A stretch of DNA of 64,000 nucleotides from Arthrobacter sp. NtRootA1. GTDB taxonomy: Bacteria > Actinomycetota > Actinomycetes > Actinomycetales > Micrococcaceae. The stretch is taken from positions 1,178,001 to 1,242,000 of the forward strand of contig NZ_AP024630.1 of assembly GCF_019976975.1 (NCBI RefSeq), given 5' to 3'. Positions within the stretch are counted from its first letter, which is position 1. Each line of letters begins with the position of its first letter. Both the position numbers and the translations under genes were made by a program. Positions 8,635 to 17,227 of this stretch are shown here, in pieces. The notes beneath the pieces were generated by a model that was not told the DNA's origin, made no database searches, and worked only from the letters and a program-made list of their open reading frames with translations.

Positions 8635-9267
8635 TTGAATCCTCCCGCTGCAATCCGTGTTACTGCCATTCGTGTCGCCGAATTGCTTGCCGAAGGCGAG
8701 GCAATGCCGGTGTATGTGCACGTCATCGACCACCCCGAAGGGCGCGTGCTGGTGGACACCGGCATGACTCAGCTTCATCCGGCGGTGGCCGACATGGAGC
8801 CACGTATTTATCCACTGAACGAGCAGGACTTCGACATCGACAGCGTCGACATTGTGGTCAACACCCACCTGCATTTTGACCATTGCGGTGGTAACCACCT
8901 CTTCGCGGGCAAACCCGTCTACGTTCAGCGTCAGGAACTTGACGACGCCCGCAACCAGGACGATTACACCATCCCGGAATGGGTCGACCCACCAGGGATG
9001 GAGTACGTCACTGTCGACAGCGAATTCGAACTTCTTCCCGGAATTCGGCTCGTTCAGACACCAGGACACACTCGGGGCTCACAGGTCGTGGTCATTGACG
9101 GAGACGGAGCACCTACCGTCATCGCCGGTGACACAGCGGTCTTTTTCGACGAACTCGAAAACCCCCGCACCGAAGGTCAGCAGCTCATTCGCTCCCTGAA
9201 TCCTGCAATGGTTTGGCTCTCGCACGCGGACACGCCATGGACACCGGGAGCTTCAGTCACCCCGTGA
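8635..9267 (+). CDS. Metallo-beta-lactamase fold hydrolase, AHL-lactonase-like, 210 aa
   Basis: The zinc-binding set of the metallo-beta-lactamase fold is complete: HLHFDH (His78, His80, Asp82, His83), His145 in PGHTRGS, Asp166 in AGDTAVFF and His197 in LSHAD. The overall pattern, with a VDTGM strand near the N-terminus and a helical insertion before the third metal ligand, resembles N-acyl homoserine lactone lactonases of the AiiA/AttM type. The TTG start is supported by GAGGTGA six bases upstream and by an in-frame stop at 8623. A quorum-quenching role is possible, but members of this family also hydrolyse other lactones or thioesters. Confidence 0.82.
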   Translation: MNPPAAIRVTAIRVAELLAEGEAMPVYVHVIDHPEGRVLVDTGMTQLHPAVADMEPRIYPLNEQDFDIDSVDIVVNTHLHFDHCGGNHLFAGKPVYVQRQELDDARNQDDYTIPEWVDPPGMEYVTVDSEFELLPGIRLVQTPGHTRGSQVVVIDGDGAPTVIAGDTAVFFDELENPRTEGQQLIRSLNPAMVWLSHADTPWTPGASVTP

Positions 9268-9437
9268 CCGCTAATTGCCCTCCTCAAAGGGGGTAATCCG
9301 GCCATCGGATTGATTAATCTGACGTCGCACTAGCTATCTGCTCAGATCTATGTAAACTTGACGGTGTTGTTGTGTTTGGCATTTGGTAGTTCAGGCAGTC
9401 CCCGTAATCCATCTGGATCGCGACCTTCTGAAGTAAC

Positions 9438-9506
9438 GGTGGAGAACACCCCACACCGGAGACCCGAAAGTCGGGAGAATCTCCACCTTCAGTAAGGACT
9501 GAAAAA
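9438..9506 (+). promoter_or_regulatory. Structured cspA leader with competing hairpins
   Basis: GGTGGAGA at 9438-9445 is complementary to TCTCCACC at 9480-9487, while GGAGA at 9458-9462 can pair with the same TCTCC at 9480-9484 and encloses a CCCGA/TCGGG hairpin (9463-9475). The two folds exclude each other. Just downstream, TTCAGT (9488-9493) and ACTGAA (9498-9503) form a 6 bp stem whose four-base loop AAGG is the core of the ribosome binding site; CCTT at 9486-9489 can instead pair with that AAGG. This resembles a temperature-responsive leader. Confidence 0.5.
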
Positions 9507-9710
9507 ATGGCTACAGGTACCGTGAAATGGTTCAACTCCGAAAAGGGCTTCGGCTTCATCTCTCCTGAAGATGGCAGCCAGGACGTTTTCGCTCACTACT
9601 CTGCGATCAACTCCTCGGGCTACCGCTCCCTCGAAGAGAACCAGAAGGTTTCCTTCGACGTCGAGCAGGGCCCCAAGGGTCCCCAGGCAGTAAACATCCA
9701 GGCTATCTAG
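9507..9710 (+). CDS. cspA: Cold shock protein, 67 aa
   Basis: A full-length CspA-family single-domain OB-fold nucleic acid chaperone. Both RNA-binding motifs are present: RNP1 as KGFGFI and RNP2 as DVFAHY, together with the N-terminal [11 protein letters not shown] that defines the family. It binds single-stranded RNA/DNA and prevents mRNA secondary structure after cold shock or in growth transitions. AAGGA lies nine bases before the ATG, inside a predicted hairpin loop, and a leader of over 100 bases precedes it, as is common for cold-inducible csp genes. A strong terminator follows directly, so it is monocistronic. Confidence 0.97.
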   Translation: MATGTVKWFNSEKGFGFISPEDGSQDVFAHYSAINSSGYRSLEENQKVSFDVEQGPKGPQAVNIQAI

Positions 9711-9729
9711 TCTTCGGATAAGCAAGAAA

Positions 9730-9761
9730 GCAGGGCCGGTCATTGACCGGCCCTGCTTTTT
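9730..9761 (+). terminator. Rho-independent terminator of cspA
   Basis: A 12 bp perfect stem (9730-9741 with 9745-9756, GC-rich) closed by a 3-base loop and followed by five T residues, 20 bp after the cspA stop codon. Confidence 0.93.
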
Positions 9762-9894
9762 GTTGTGCCCAGGTGGGGCATTAGCCGTGGGCACTTGCCC
9801 TTCGCTCGCCGGCCGCCATAATTACTGCATAGCCGCAGAATGATGGGTCGGGATGGGCCTGTTTGCCAGCCTGTCCTGGATAAGAGGGTGCTGC

Positions 9895-10512
9895 ATGGGC
9901 AAAGAAACATCAGGAACCCGCTCCCCATGGGTCCTTCCTTTACTATGGCTCCTCACGACGGCCCTGAGCGTAGCGGTGTCCGGGGTCGTGTTCCATTTCC
10001 CCGGTGCCCTGCCGCCCAATAACGGTGACTCCTTCAACCCCAACCCAGCCGGAGCGCTGGTGAACGGCGTTGCCACCGGGCTCTTAGTTGGTGGTCTACA
10101 GGCACTGCTGTTAAGGAGGTCCGGATTACGCGCCTGGCGGTGGATCATTGGGACCACTGGGGCCTTGCTGGTGGCGCACACTTTTGGAGACATGCTTCCG
10201 GACGCTGTGGGGTGGCCGTTAATGGCGGGTCTCGGAGGGTTACTACTCGGCCTGGGGCAATGGTGGGCCGCCCGGTGGCCGGCCAAAGTTGGGGTCATAT
10301 GGACTGCAGTGACCGGCGTCGCCTGGGCCTTCAGTATGTGGTTGTCATATCAGGCGCTCAATGCGCCTGAGGACTGGCGGACCGAGCACCTGATCGTGGC
10401 CGTGGCAGTCGGCATCACGGTGGGTGCCTGCACAGCAGCAATGTGGCGATGGCTTCCGCTGCGATCTGGGCAGGCAAGAGCGTCAGCCCGATCGCGGTCC
10501 CCACGCTTGTAG
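9895..10512 (+). CDS. Multi-pass membrane protein, 205 aa
   Basis: The protein has about five to six hydrophobic segments, starting with LPLLWLLTTALSVAVSGVVF near the N-terminus and ending with a strongly basic tail. It is therefore an integral membrane protein of unknown function. The start at 9895 (MGKETSG) has AGAGGG six bases upstream; an ATG at 9853 in the same frame lacks a ribosome binding site. Trp-rich loops (QWWAARWP, WAFSMWLS) are notable. It sits alone between the cspA terminator and the repeat region before the large regulator. Confidence 0.7.
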   Translation: MGKETSGTRSPWVLPLLWLLTTALSVAVSGVVFHFPGALPPNNGDSFNPNPAGALVNGVATGLLVGGLQALLLRRSGLRAWRWIIGTTGALLVAHTFGDMLPDAVGWPLMAGLGGLLLGLGQWWAARWPAKVGVIWTAVTGVAWAFSMWLSYQALNAPEDWRTEHLIVAVAVGITVGACTAAMWRWLPLRSGQARASARSRSPRL

Positions 10513-10636
10513 TAGGTATGTTCCTATCCTAAGAATCTCATTCGAACACATATCCACATAGCTAATTACATCCCTGTAACTCACCTTCGAACGTCCGTAG
10601 CGTGATCGGTATCAACTACGAAACCGAGGGCCTCCC

Positions 10637-10804
10637 ATGGACGAACAGACTGCAAACGACTCCTTCCCGCCAGCTCATTCAACGCAGGCTCACCACCTAG
10701 GCGAGCCGCGCGAGCACTCATTTTTGCCGGAATCACCACCTAGACGGGGGCTAAGCGGCCTGTGCAAGGCTGTTTTGCCACCTAGTCCCGTTTCCGAGAT
10801 CTAA
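10637..10804 (+). CDS. Possible 55-residue leader peptide upstream of the LuxR-type regulator
   Basis: An ATG with GAGGG seven bases upstream opens a 55-codon frame (MDEQTANDSFPPAHS...PSPVSEI) that stops eight bases before the regulator's GTG start, an arrangement that would allow translational coupling. The peptide is Pro-rich in its second half, with no signal peptide or membrane helix. Against it: third-position G/C is only about 57 percent, clearly below the neighbouring genes, and the frame is threaded by three copies of a CCACCTAG box, so the sequence may be constrained as DNA rather than protein. Treat as a candidate only. Confidence 0.3.
   Translation: MDEQTANDSFPPAHSTQAHHLGEPREHSFLPESPPRRGLSGLCKAVLPPSPVSEI
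10693..10785 (+). repeat. Three CCACCTAG boxes spaced 43 and 42 bp
   Basis: CCACCTAG occurs at 10693-10700, 10736-10743 and 10778-10785, all in the same orientation. The first two share the longer CACCACCTAG. The centre-to-centre distances equal about four helical turns, so a protein bound to all three would sit on one face of the DNA. They lie directly upstream of the LuxR/ATPase regulator start, as expected of activator or autoregulatory sites. Confidence 0.55.
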
Positions 10805-10812
10805 CCTGCGAA

Positions 10813-13416
10813 GTGAGCCGCATGTCGGTCATCCACAGAAACAGAAGGTTGGATCGAGTGTTCGATTCTGAGGTGCAGCGCATCCTCGATTTCGTTGGCC
10901 GCGGCATAGGCGTGCGGATTATTGGAGCACCCGGAAGCGGCAGGACCACGGTGGTGCGGAACGTCGTGGCCAACTTGGAAAAGACCGGAATGGCTATCCA
11001 CTTCATCAGCGGCCTTCGAACCCATCGCTCAATTCCGTACGCAGCCATCAAGAGTTTGGGTTTGGAGCTTCGGCCCGGCCGTAGCGGAGTCATGGATATG
11101 GCCGATGCGCTGGCTAGCCAGTTGTCTAAGCCTGGAAAGCACGTCCTGATAGTGGACGACATCCATCTGCTGGACAACGAATCACTGGCGGTCCTGGAAT
11201 CCGTTCGGCGCAGGTCCGATTGCCCGCTGATCGTCACGGCTCCGGACAGCGGTCCGATCTCAAGAGGTCAACTGGCTGTCATGAACAGTGGCCGCGAAGC
11301 TTTGCTGCAACTGGACCCCCTCCATTTTGAGCAGGTACACACCTTGGTGACGCAGGTGCTGGGGTCTGCTGCAGATGCAGACACAACAGCCAGGATCCTG
11401 ACCAAGTCCGGCGGCAACCCTCGGCTAGTCGTCCGCATTACGGAGACCGCGGCGTTAAGCGAGCTGCTGATTATGCGTGGTGGTCAGTGGCAGATGACAG
11501 GTGACACCCTCTGGAACGACCATCTGAGAGGCACCCTCGAAGCGTTGCTGGCGGACCTGGCTCCGGAAGAAGTCACCGCCCTGCACACCATGGCAATCCT
11601 CGGCACCGCCCGGGTGGACGTTCTGCAAAAAGTGGTACAGCCCGACGTATTGGAAGGCCTTGAACGGCGGGGATTCCTGTCAGTCATGGACGATCACCAC
11701 AATGGACCAATCGCGGCGATAAGCCCGCCCGTAATTGCCGACTATTTCCGGGGCCAAAAGACGCTCAGAGACCGGCACCTCTTGCGGAACAAGATCGCGG
11801 GCGCGCTTGAGGGGGTGCCTCAAACCACGCAGGGCAATTCAACCACTGCCGACTGCCTGTCCCGGGTGTTGGCATCCTTGCGGCTCGAGAAGGGAAACGA
11901 TGACGCCGTAACTGCCCGGCATTTTCACGATCACAGTGCCGCCCGCGAACGGACGCGCTATGAGCGATGGCAAGCGAACAAGTCCGCGACCAATGCTGCG
12001 GCACTGCTCAGGGTTTACTGGGGAGCGCCGGTGAACGTTATGAGGGCAACCCGCGTATGCCAGGAGACGTCCACGCTCAACGGCGACCCCAACGATATTC
12101 TCTTTCTCGCGATCACAAAGGCTTTCCTTGCAATCTACTCAGGGCAAGGCGTGAGTACGGCTGTGGACATCCTCAAAGGCTTCGCCGAGCACAACCCGGA
12201 ACAAGCCTCTACTGCCGAGGCCGCTGTCCTCTTCATCAATGCCTCCCATGGTCGGGTCGCACCCATGCCAGAGCCCTCTGCCGAAGCCTCGCAGGCTGCA
12301 TCGCCGGGGTTGGAAGGGCTCGTCCAAAGCTTGCTTGAGCTGTATCGGTTTCGCCCGGGCGCGGTCCTTAGCCTGACTGAGAAGGCTGAGGACGACGACA
12401 CCTTCCCGCACCTGCGTCCGTTCCTTCACGGCCTCGCGCTCTTTGCAGCAGGCAGGATCGAGGACTCCTTGGTCTTCGCACTGGATTGGCGTGCCGAGGC
12501 CCGCCGCAACCTCGATCAATTCGGCGTCGTAGCAAGTAGCTACGTGGCGGCGCTCGGTCTGCTGTATCGGGGCTACTTCGAAGAAGCCGAGTACCTCATG
12601 AGCAGTGTGTTTGCCATGGGCCGTCCCGGCTTCGTCGTCGACGTCCTTTATGACGCCATGCTGCGGCTCGCCGGCCTACGGCATGCGACCACGGCCATCT
12701 CACCGTCGCTGTCCATCGCCTCCCAAGCACGGAGTGAGGTGCCTGACGTTGGACCGTTGCCCGGTATCGGCAAGGGTGCACATGAGCTAGTTGCCGCAGA
12801 GACTACCCAGCCGTCGGTTTTTGATCGGCTGGCCGTGAAACTCATCAAACGCCAGATGAGAAGCGGCTACATCCTGGAAGCAACAATGACGGCGCTGCTC
12901 TGCACATGCCTATGTCCCGGCGCGCCGGTACTGGATCTCCTGCGCAAGATCCTGCGGGACAGCGGAGTGACGGCTCACGATCAGATGATGGCCGTTGCCA
13001 CCGCTGTTGTGGAAGGCGATCACAAGCTGCTTGGTCTCCTCCTGAAACACTACGAGTTGGACGCCGACAACTATCAGATCGGCATGCTCCTTCGAGGTGC
13101 CCTCAAACGTCACGTTCTGGAAGGGAACACAGCAGCGGCGGAGGCCATGGCCGAAGCATCCTCGATGTTCGCAGCAAGGTTTCCGTCAACCAACGAGCAA
13201 CTCTCCTTCAACACTTTCAGGACGACACCTCTGACCGAACGCGAAATTGAGGTTGCCGCGTTGGCGGGACATCGCTCGAATGTAGAAATTGCTGAACATC
13301 TCGGGATCAGCGCGAGAACAGTGGAAAACCACATCTCCAACGCCCTGCGAAAGACCGGTGCAACCTCGCGTAATGGCCTGTTCATCCTCGTGGGGAATTC
13401 AATGGCAGCACGCTGA
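10813..13416 (+). CDS. Large ATPase-type LuxR family regulator (LAL-like), 867 aa
   Basis: The protein combines an N-terminal P-loop ATPase region, a long helical middle and a C-terminal LuxR-type helix-turn-helix. The P-loop is GAPGSGRT (residues 38-45), with Arg44 in place of the usual Lys; the Walker B strand is VLIVDD at 111-116. The DNA-binding domain near 805-860 has LTEREIEVAAL and ISARTVENHISNALRK. This is the STAND/LAL architecture of MalT-like regulators, which sense a ligand and oligomerise on repeated sites; the three CCACCTAG boxes upstream fit that. The start may be GTG 10813 or ATG 10822. An amino-acid permease follows by 83 bp and may be a target. Confidence 0.85.
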   Translation: MSRMSVIHRNRRLDRVFDSEVQRILDFVGRGIGVRIIGAPGSGRTTVVRNVVANLEKTGMAIHFISGLRTHRSIPYAAIKSLGLELRPGRSGVMDMADALASQLSKPGKHVLIVDDIHLLDNESLAVLESVRRRSDCPLIVTAPDSGPISRGQLAVMNSGREALLQLDPLHFEQVHTLVTQVLGSAADADTTARILTKSGGNPRLVVRITETAALSELLIMRGGQWQMTGDTLWNDHLRGTLEALLADLAPEEVTALHTMAILGTARVDVLQKVVQPDVLEGLERRGFLSVMDDHHNGPIAAISPPVIADYFRGQKTLRDRHLLRNKIAGALEGVPQTTQGNSTTADCLSRVLASLRLEKGNDDAVTARHFHDHSAARERTRYERWQANKSATNAAALLRVYWGAPVNVMRATRVCQETSTLNGDPNDILFLAITKAFLAIYSGQGVSTAVDILKGFAEHNPEQASTAEAAVLFINASHGRVAPMPEPSAEASQAASPGLEGLVQSLLELYRFRPGAVLSLTEKAEDDDTFPHLRPFLHGLALFAAGRIEDSLVFALDWRAEARRNLDQFGVVASSYVAALGLLYRGYFEEAEYLMSSVFAMGRPGFVVDVLYDAMLRLAGLRHATTAISPSLSIASQARSEVPDVGPLPGIGKGAHELVAAETTQPSVFDRLAVKLIKRQMRSGYILEATMTALLCTCLCPGAPVLDLLRKILRDSGVTAHDQMMAVATAVVEGDHKLLGLLLKHYELDADNYQIGMLLRGALKRHVLEGNTAAAEAMAEASSMFAARFPSTNEQLSFNTFRTTPLTEREIEVAALAGHRSNVEIAEHLGISARTVENHISNALRKTGATSRNGLFILVGNSMAAR

Positions 13417-13499
13417 CTCACGTTAGGCTGAACGTATCTTCCAGTACGAGTCTCCGGTGACACCGGTAGAGCTCAGACCTTGATGCGTGAAGGGTTCTC

Positions 13500-14765
13500 G
13501 TGAGCAATTCCCCGGCCTTGGCTCGCCGCCTCGGCACGTTTGATGCTTCCCTCATTGGCTTAGGCTCCATGATTGGCGCCGGGGTCTTCGCGGCCTTCAC
13601 ACCAGCCGCAGCAGCTGCCGGATCCGGGCTGCTTATTGGTCTGGTGGTTGCCGCCTTCGTGGCCTTCTGTAATGCGACGTCCTCCGCGCAGCTCGCTGCC
13701 AGGTACCCCACCTCCGGCGGAACCTACGTGTACGGACGTGAGCGGCTTGGGCCCTGGCCGGGCTTCCTTGCCGGGTGGGGATTCGTGATCGGCAAGACGG
13801 CCAGCGCCGCGGCCATGGCCATGACCTTCGCGGCCTATGCAGCACCGGCTGGCTGGGAGCGCCCGGTGGCGATTGCCGCCGTCGTAATTTTGACTGCTGT
13901 GAACTATCACGGAGTGACTCGCACAGCGGGACTTACCCGAATTTTGGTGATCGCCGTCCTGACCGCTCTGGCCATTGCGGTGGCGGCCGTTTGGGGTGGT
14001 TCCGGACCTGACTTCAGCAACTTTGTGGGTGAGGGGCTGCTGGCGCACGGCTGGTACGGCATCTTGCAGTCGGCCGGGCTGTTGTTCTTTGCCTTCGCTG
14101 GATACGCGAGGATTGCCACCATGGGGGAGGAAGTTCGGGAGCCCCGCCGCACCATACCTCGTGCCATCAGCATCGCCCTGGGAATCACCATCGTCATCTA
14201 TGCGCTGATAGCCGTCACGCTGTTGGCTGCCTTGGGGCCGGACGGTGTTTCCGGGACCCCGACACCCCTCGCCGATGCCGTCACTGCTGGTGCAATGTCT
14301 TGGGCTGCTCCGATTGTTCGGGTCGGAGCCGCAGTTGCGTCTTTGGGGGCGCTCCTCGCGCTGATCGCAGGGCTGGGCAGGACGAGCCTGGCGATGGCCC
14401 GCGAGCACGACCTCCCGCACTGGCTCGCGGCCGTTCATCCTCGCTACAAGGTTCCCCACCGGGCGGAAACAACGCTGGCCGTGGTAATTTGCCTGATCAT
14501 TGCCGTAGCTGACCTCAGGGGCGCCATCGGTTTCTCGTCGTTCGGTGTGCTGCTTTATTACTTAGTGGCAAACATCGCCGCCTTTACCCAGCCCGCAGAG
14601 GACCGCCGGTACCCGAAGGCCCTTCAAGTGGCTGGAGCCGTTGCCTGCGTGGCTTTGGTTGCTACGCTGCCGCCACTGTCTGTAGGGCTCGGTGTGCTGA
14701 TGTTCGTGGTGGGCATCGTGTTCCGGGTGATCCGTTTGCGCCGGACTCTGTCCAGCCCTCGATAG
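13500..14765 (+). CDS. APC superfamily amino acid permease, 421 aa
   Basis: A member of the amino acid-polyamine-organocation family with about twelve membrane helices. The family hallmark GLGSMIGAGVFAAF lies in helix 1 (residues 20-33), and helix 6 region FAFAGYARIATMGEEVREP matches the conserved substrate-site motif of APC permeases. The GTG start has GAAGGG five bases upstream. At 421 residues it is slightly shorter than typical members. It probably imports an amino acid or amine by proton symport. Its position 83 bp behind the large LuxR-type regulator suggests co-regulation, but the substrate cannot be read from the sequence. Confidence 0.88.
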   Translation: MSNSPALARRLGTFDASLIGLGSMIGAGVFAAFTPAAAAAGSGLLIGLVVAAFVAFCNATSSAQLAARYPTSGGTYVYGRERLGPWPGFLAGWGFVIGKTASAAAMAMTFAAYAAPAGWERPVAIAAVVILTAVNYHGVTRTAGLTRILVIAVLTALAIAVAAVWGGSGPDFSNFVGEGLLAHGWYGILQSAGLLFFAFAGYARIATMGEEVREPRRTIPRAISIALGITIVIYALIAVTLLAALGPDGVSGTPTPLADAVTAGAMSWAAPIVRVGAAVASLGALLALIAGLGRTSLAMAREHDLPHWLAAVHPRYKVPHRAETTLAVVICLIIAVADLRGAIGFSSFGVLLYYLVANIAAFTQPAEDRRYPKALQVAGAVACVALVATLPPLSVGLGVLMFVVGIVFRVIRLRRTLSSPR

Positions 14766-15090
14766 GCCCTGATCCAGAAGCGGCTGGTCCAGCAGCCGGC
14801 TGGGCACGACTCCACCTGGGGGTACTTCGGTGGAGCCGTGCCGTCGTGCCTTCTTCGCCTGGGACGAGTGGGGTTCCCGCCGGACACCGGGTTTCCCGTC
14901 CCGAAGGCACAAGAGGAGACTATGGCCGGGAATCGCGGTCTAGGTGTTCGTTCCTCTGCTCTAGGTGTTCAAATAGGCGTAATTTCGCGGTTTTGGCGGT
15001 GCATCAATCCAAAAATGAGTGTTTGCCGGGACAGACTAGGTGGTGGGACGCGATTGCGCCCTGCTCCAAGGGCGCTGGCAGAATTGGCGC
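14766..15090. other. Intergenic region with one hairpin
   Basis: About 325 bases between the permease and the pRiA4b-type gene. The only clear structure is the hairpin at 14805-14840 noted separately. Overlapping short plus-strand frames at 14838-15157 have no family resemblance and conflict with the better start at 15091. Confidence 0.35.
14805..14840 (+). terminator. Hairpin after the permease gene, possible terminator
   Basis: CACGACTCCACC at 14805-14816 pairs with GGTGGAGCCGTG at 14829-14840 in a 12 bp stem with one mismatch and a 12-base loop, 40 bp after the permease stop. There is no T-run, so factor-independent termination is uncertain. Confidence 0.4.
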
Positions 15091-16350
15091 ATGGAGTCAC
15101 CCACCCAAGTTCCCGCCGTCGAGCTGCGCATTTCCATCAGTGAAACGGACCCGCTGATTTGGCGGCAGCTCGTTCTCCCGGAAAGCGCCACGGTTGCCGA
15201 GCTTCACAGTGCGATTCAATGCGCATTTGATTGGAAGAACGCGCATCTTTACGCCGTGGCCGGCCATGACCGGTACGGCAAGAAGCGGATCATCACCAGG
15301 GTCGCCGAAGATGACGATCCGCCTGTGGGCGCGGAGGAGGCCGCCGGTGTTGAACTGCACGAGTTGTTCGACTCAAGCCAGCCTGGAAAGTCGTGCCTTG
15401 AATACGACTACGACTTTGGTGACAACTGGACTCACGAAATCGAAGTCGTGGGGCGAGCTGTGGTTCAGGAATCGAGGATCACATGCACAGGCGGCGCAAT
15501 GCGTGGCCCCGTCGAGGACTCCGGGGGAGTGTATGGATACGCCAACGTTGTGCGGGTGGTCGGAGATCCAAAGCACCCAGAGCATGCGGCAGCTGTTGAG
15601 TGGCTTGAGCTGGTAACGCAGGAGAGGGCATCAAAGTTCGACGCCCGCGCTTTCGACCTTGATTCCGTTAACGGGCAGCTGAATCGTTTGGCGCAGCGGC
15701 TCTGGCCAGGCGAGGTAACCCCTGACGAGATGGAGTTTGTTCTGGGGCCAGCTCTTTGGTTCTTGAAAGAGGCGGAGCTTGATGGATTCCCTCTGACATC
15801 GGCTGGCTACCTGAAGCCGATCGTTGTCAAGCGGGCAATGACTGAACTGGGATGGCACGTGGTCTTGCACGGAAGCAGTTCCACGGAGTACAACGTTGCC
15901 CCAGTGCGCATCGTCCGCGAACACTTGCAGGAATGGAAACTCCTGCGAAAGGACAAGGGCAGGCTCGTCCTGACCCCAGCGGGTAGAAAACTGGTAAACA
16001 AGCCAGCAATGTTGTGGCACTACATTGCTGACCGTTTGGCATCACCTGACGGTGCGGGACTGGATGTCGTTACCCAACTCAAACTGCACTGGGAAGTATC
16101 CGGTAGTCGCCCACCATGGAACCTGAGTACCCAAGTAGTCCAGTTGGCGCTCAACGAGCGCGGCCTCCGGTTGATGAACGGCGCCGATATACCCATCGAA
16201 GTAGCTCGCGAATTGGAGCAGGACGTCCACAGCGCATTCCTCTGCCTAAGGCTTTGGGGCTCAGAAAAATGGGGCCAGTATGAGCGTGAATTGTCCGACG
16301 CCGGCATCAAGTTCCTCCTCGACGTCCAGCGCCGCCTGGGCGAGGGCTAG
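15091..16350 (+). CDS. Plasmid pRiA4b ORF-3 family protein, 419 aa
   Basis: The N-terminal third matches the pRiA4b ORF-3 family: ELRISISETDPLIWRQL at the start, a HSAIQCAFDWKNAHLY segment, and the hallmark YDYDFGDNWTHEIEV. The C-terminal two thirds form a helical extension with DNA-binding-like winged-helix character (WKLLRKDKGRLVLTPAGRKL), a combination seen in actinobacterial members. The function is unknown; the family name comes from a Rhizobium plasmid and does not imply that this region is plasmid-derived. The start at 15091 (MESPTQVP) is chosen because homology begins there, although the frame reaches 15040. Confidence 0.8.
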   Translation: MESPTQVPAVELRISISETDPLIWRQLVLPESATVAELHSAIQCAFDWKNAHLYAVAGHDRYGKKRIITRVAEDDDPPVGAEEAAGVELHELFDSSQPGKSCLEYDYDFGDNWTHEIEVVGRAVVQESRITCTGGAMRGPVEDSGGVYGYANVVRVVGDPKHPEHAAAVEWLELVTQERASKFDARAFDLDSVNGQLNRLAQRLWPGEVTPDEMEFVLGPALWFLKEAELDGFPLTSAGYLKPIVVKRAMTELGWHVVLHGSSSTEYNVAPVRIVREHLQEWKLLRKDKGRLVLTPAGRKLVNKPAMLWHYIADRLASPDGAGLDVVTQLKLHWEVSGSRPPWNLSTQVVQLALNERGLRLMNGADIPIEVARELEQDVHSAFLCLRLWGSEKWGQYERELSDAGIKFLLDVQRRLGEG

Positions 16351-16364
16351 CCAGACGCAAGCAA

Positions 16365-16793
16365 TCAGTCGTTCGGATGCGCCAGCCTTTTCAGCAACGG
16401 TACCAGCTCCCCGGCGGGCGCTGGCTCGAAGAATTGGGCGTCCGCGAGCTCCACTGCCTCGATTGAGCGTGGAGCCAGCTCAGAGCCTGCTTCAGTAACA
16501 CGTAGCCGTTTGGCCCTCGTGTCCGAGGGGTCGACCTCGCGCTCTATTAGGCCTTTCAGCTCCAGGGTTCGAAGGACCTGCGATGCCATCTTTACGTCGG
16601 TACCGGCCTGGCGGGCAACGGCGAGCTGATTGGGATGTTCGCCTTCTTTGTTGAGCCACCAGGTGCAGGCAAGAAGTACAAACTGCACGTGCGTGAGGCC
16701 GAGCGGAGCCAGAGCCGCAGCTATCTCACGCTGCCAGCGAAGGGTGGCATGCCACAGCAGGAATCCGGGACTCTCGCCCGGGCTGAGCGGCAT
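16365..16793 (-). CDS. MarR family transcriptional regulator, 142 aa
   Basis: A MarR-type winged helix protein: an N-terminal dimerisation helix, then LGLTHVQFVLLACTWWL, a recognition region (ARQAGTDVKMASQVLRTLELKGLIER) and the wing DTRAKRLRVTEAG. It binds DNA as a dimer at palindromic sites. It is the second gene of an operon; its ATG overlaps the stop codon of the SRPBCC gene (TGATG), so translation is coupled. A 35 bp near-perfect palindrome lies just before the operon start and is the obvious autoregulatory site. The ligand is unknown. Confidence 0.93.
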   Translation of the reverse strand: MPLSPGESPGFLLWHATLRWQREIAAALAPLGLTHVQFVLLACTWWLNKEGEHPNQLAVARQAGTDVKMASQVLRTLELKGLIEREVDPSDTRAKRLRVTEAGSELAPRSIEAVELADAQFFEPAPAGELVPLLKRLAHPND

Positions 16794-17209
16794 CAGCGCT
16801 GGGCGAGTTCGACGAGCGAAGCCATGGTGTCCGGCCAGTCGGCCGTAATGGCAGGCCCGATCTCGGGGCCAACCTGGTCGGCGCCGGCACCGGTGATCTC
16901 CATCTTGTAGACGACCCGGACTCGACCGCCGTCGAGCTTGTCCAAGCGGTGGGCGGTTCGGATCAGCAGCTCATCGAAGCGTGCTTCGTCGACGAAGAGC
17001 TCGCCGTCTACCACCTCAGCGATGCGCAACTGGATGGCTTCATCCCCGGGTGGCGTCATGAGGATCTGCGAACCCTCCGCGAAGGGGCCATCGATTTCAA
17101 CGCGTTCAATTTCGGCGTTCCAGGACCCCCAGTTCTCAACGTCTGCCCAGAGCCGCCAGAGCGCCTCCGGTGACGCGCTCGTCTCAATGCTGTGCTCGTA
17201 GTCCCACAT
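16793..17209 (-). CDS. SRPBCC (START-like) domain protein, 138 aa
   Basis: The sequence begins MWDYEHSIETSASPEALWRL and continues WADVENWGSWN, the standard opening of the polyketide cyclase/dehydrase (SRPBCC) fold that binds a hydrophobic ligand in a deep pocket. AGGAGG lies five bases before the ATG. It overlaps the downstream marR gene by one base, so the pair form an operon. The regulator probably senses a compound that this protein binds or modifies; this link is inference from gene order. Alternatives within the fold include Activator of Hsp90-like and ligand-transport proteins. Confidence 0.88.
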   Translation of the reverse strand: MWDYEHSIETSASPEALWRLWADVENWGSWNAEIERVEIDGPFAEGSQILMTPPGDEAIQLRIAEVVDGELFVDEARFDELLIRTAHRLDKLDGGRVRVVYKMEITGAGADQVGPEIGPAITADWPDTMASLVELAQR

Positions 17210-17227
17210 GATTGCCTCCTGAAATAG

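Noticed and set aside
8635..8703. Later ATG at 8704 as start of the lactonase
   Set aside because: It would remove the first beta strands; the TTG at 8635 has a good GAGGTGA ribosome site and an in-frame stop just upstream.
15091..16350. Plasmid or integrated element suggested by the pRiA4b family name
   Set aside because: The family is chromosomal in many actinobacteria; no replication, partition or integrase gene is near.
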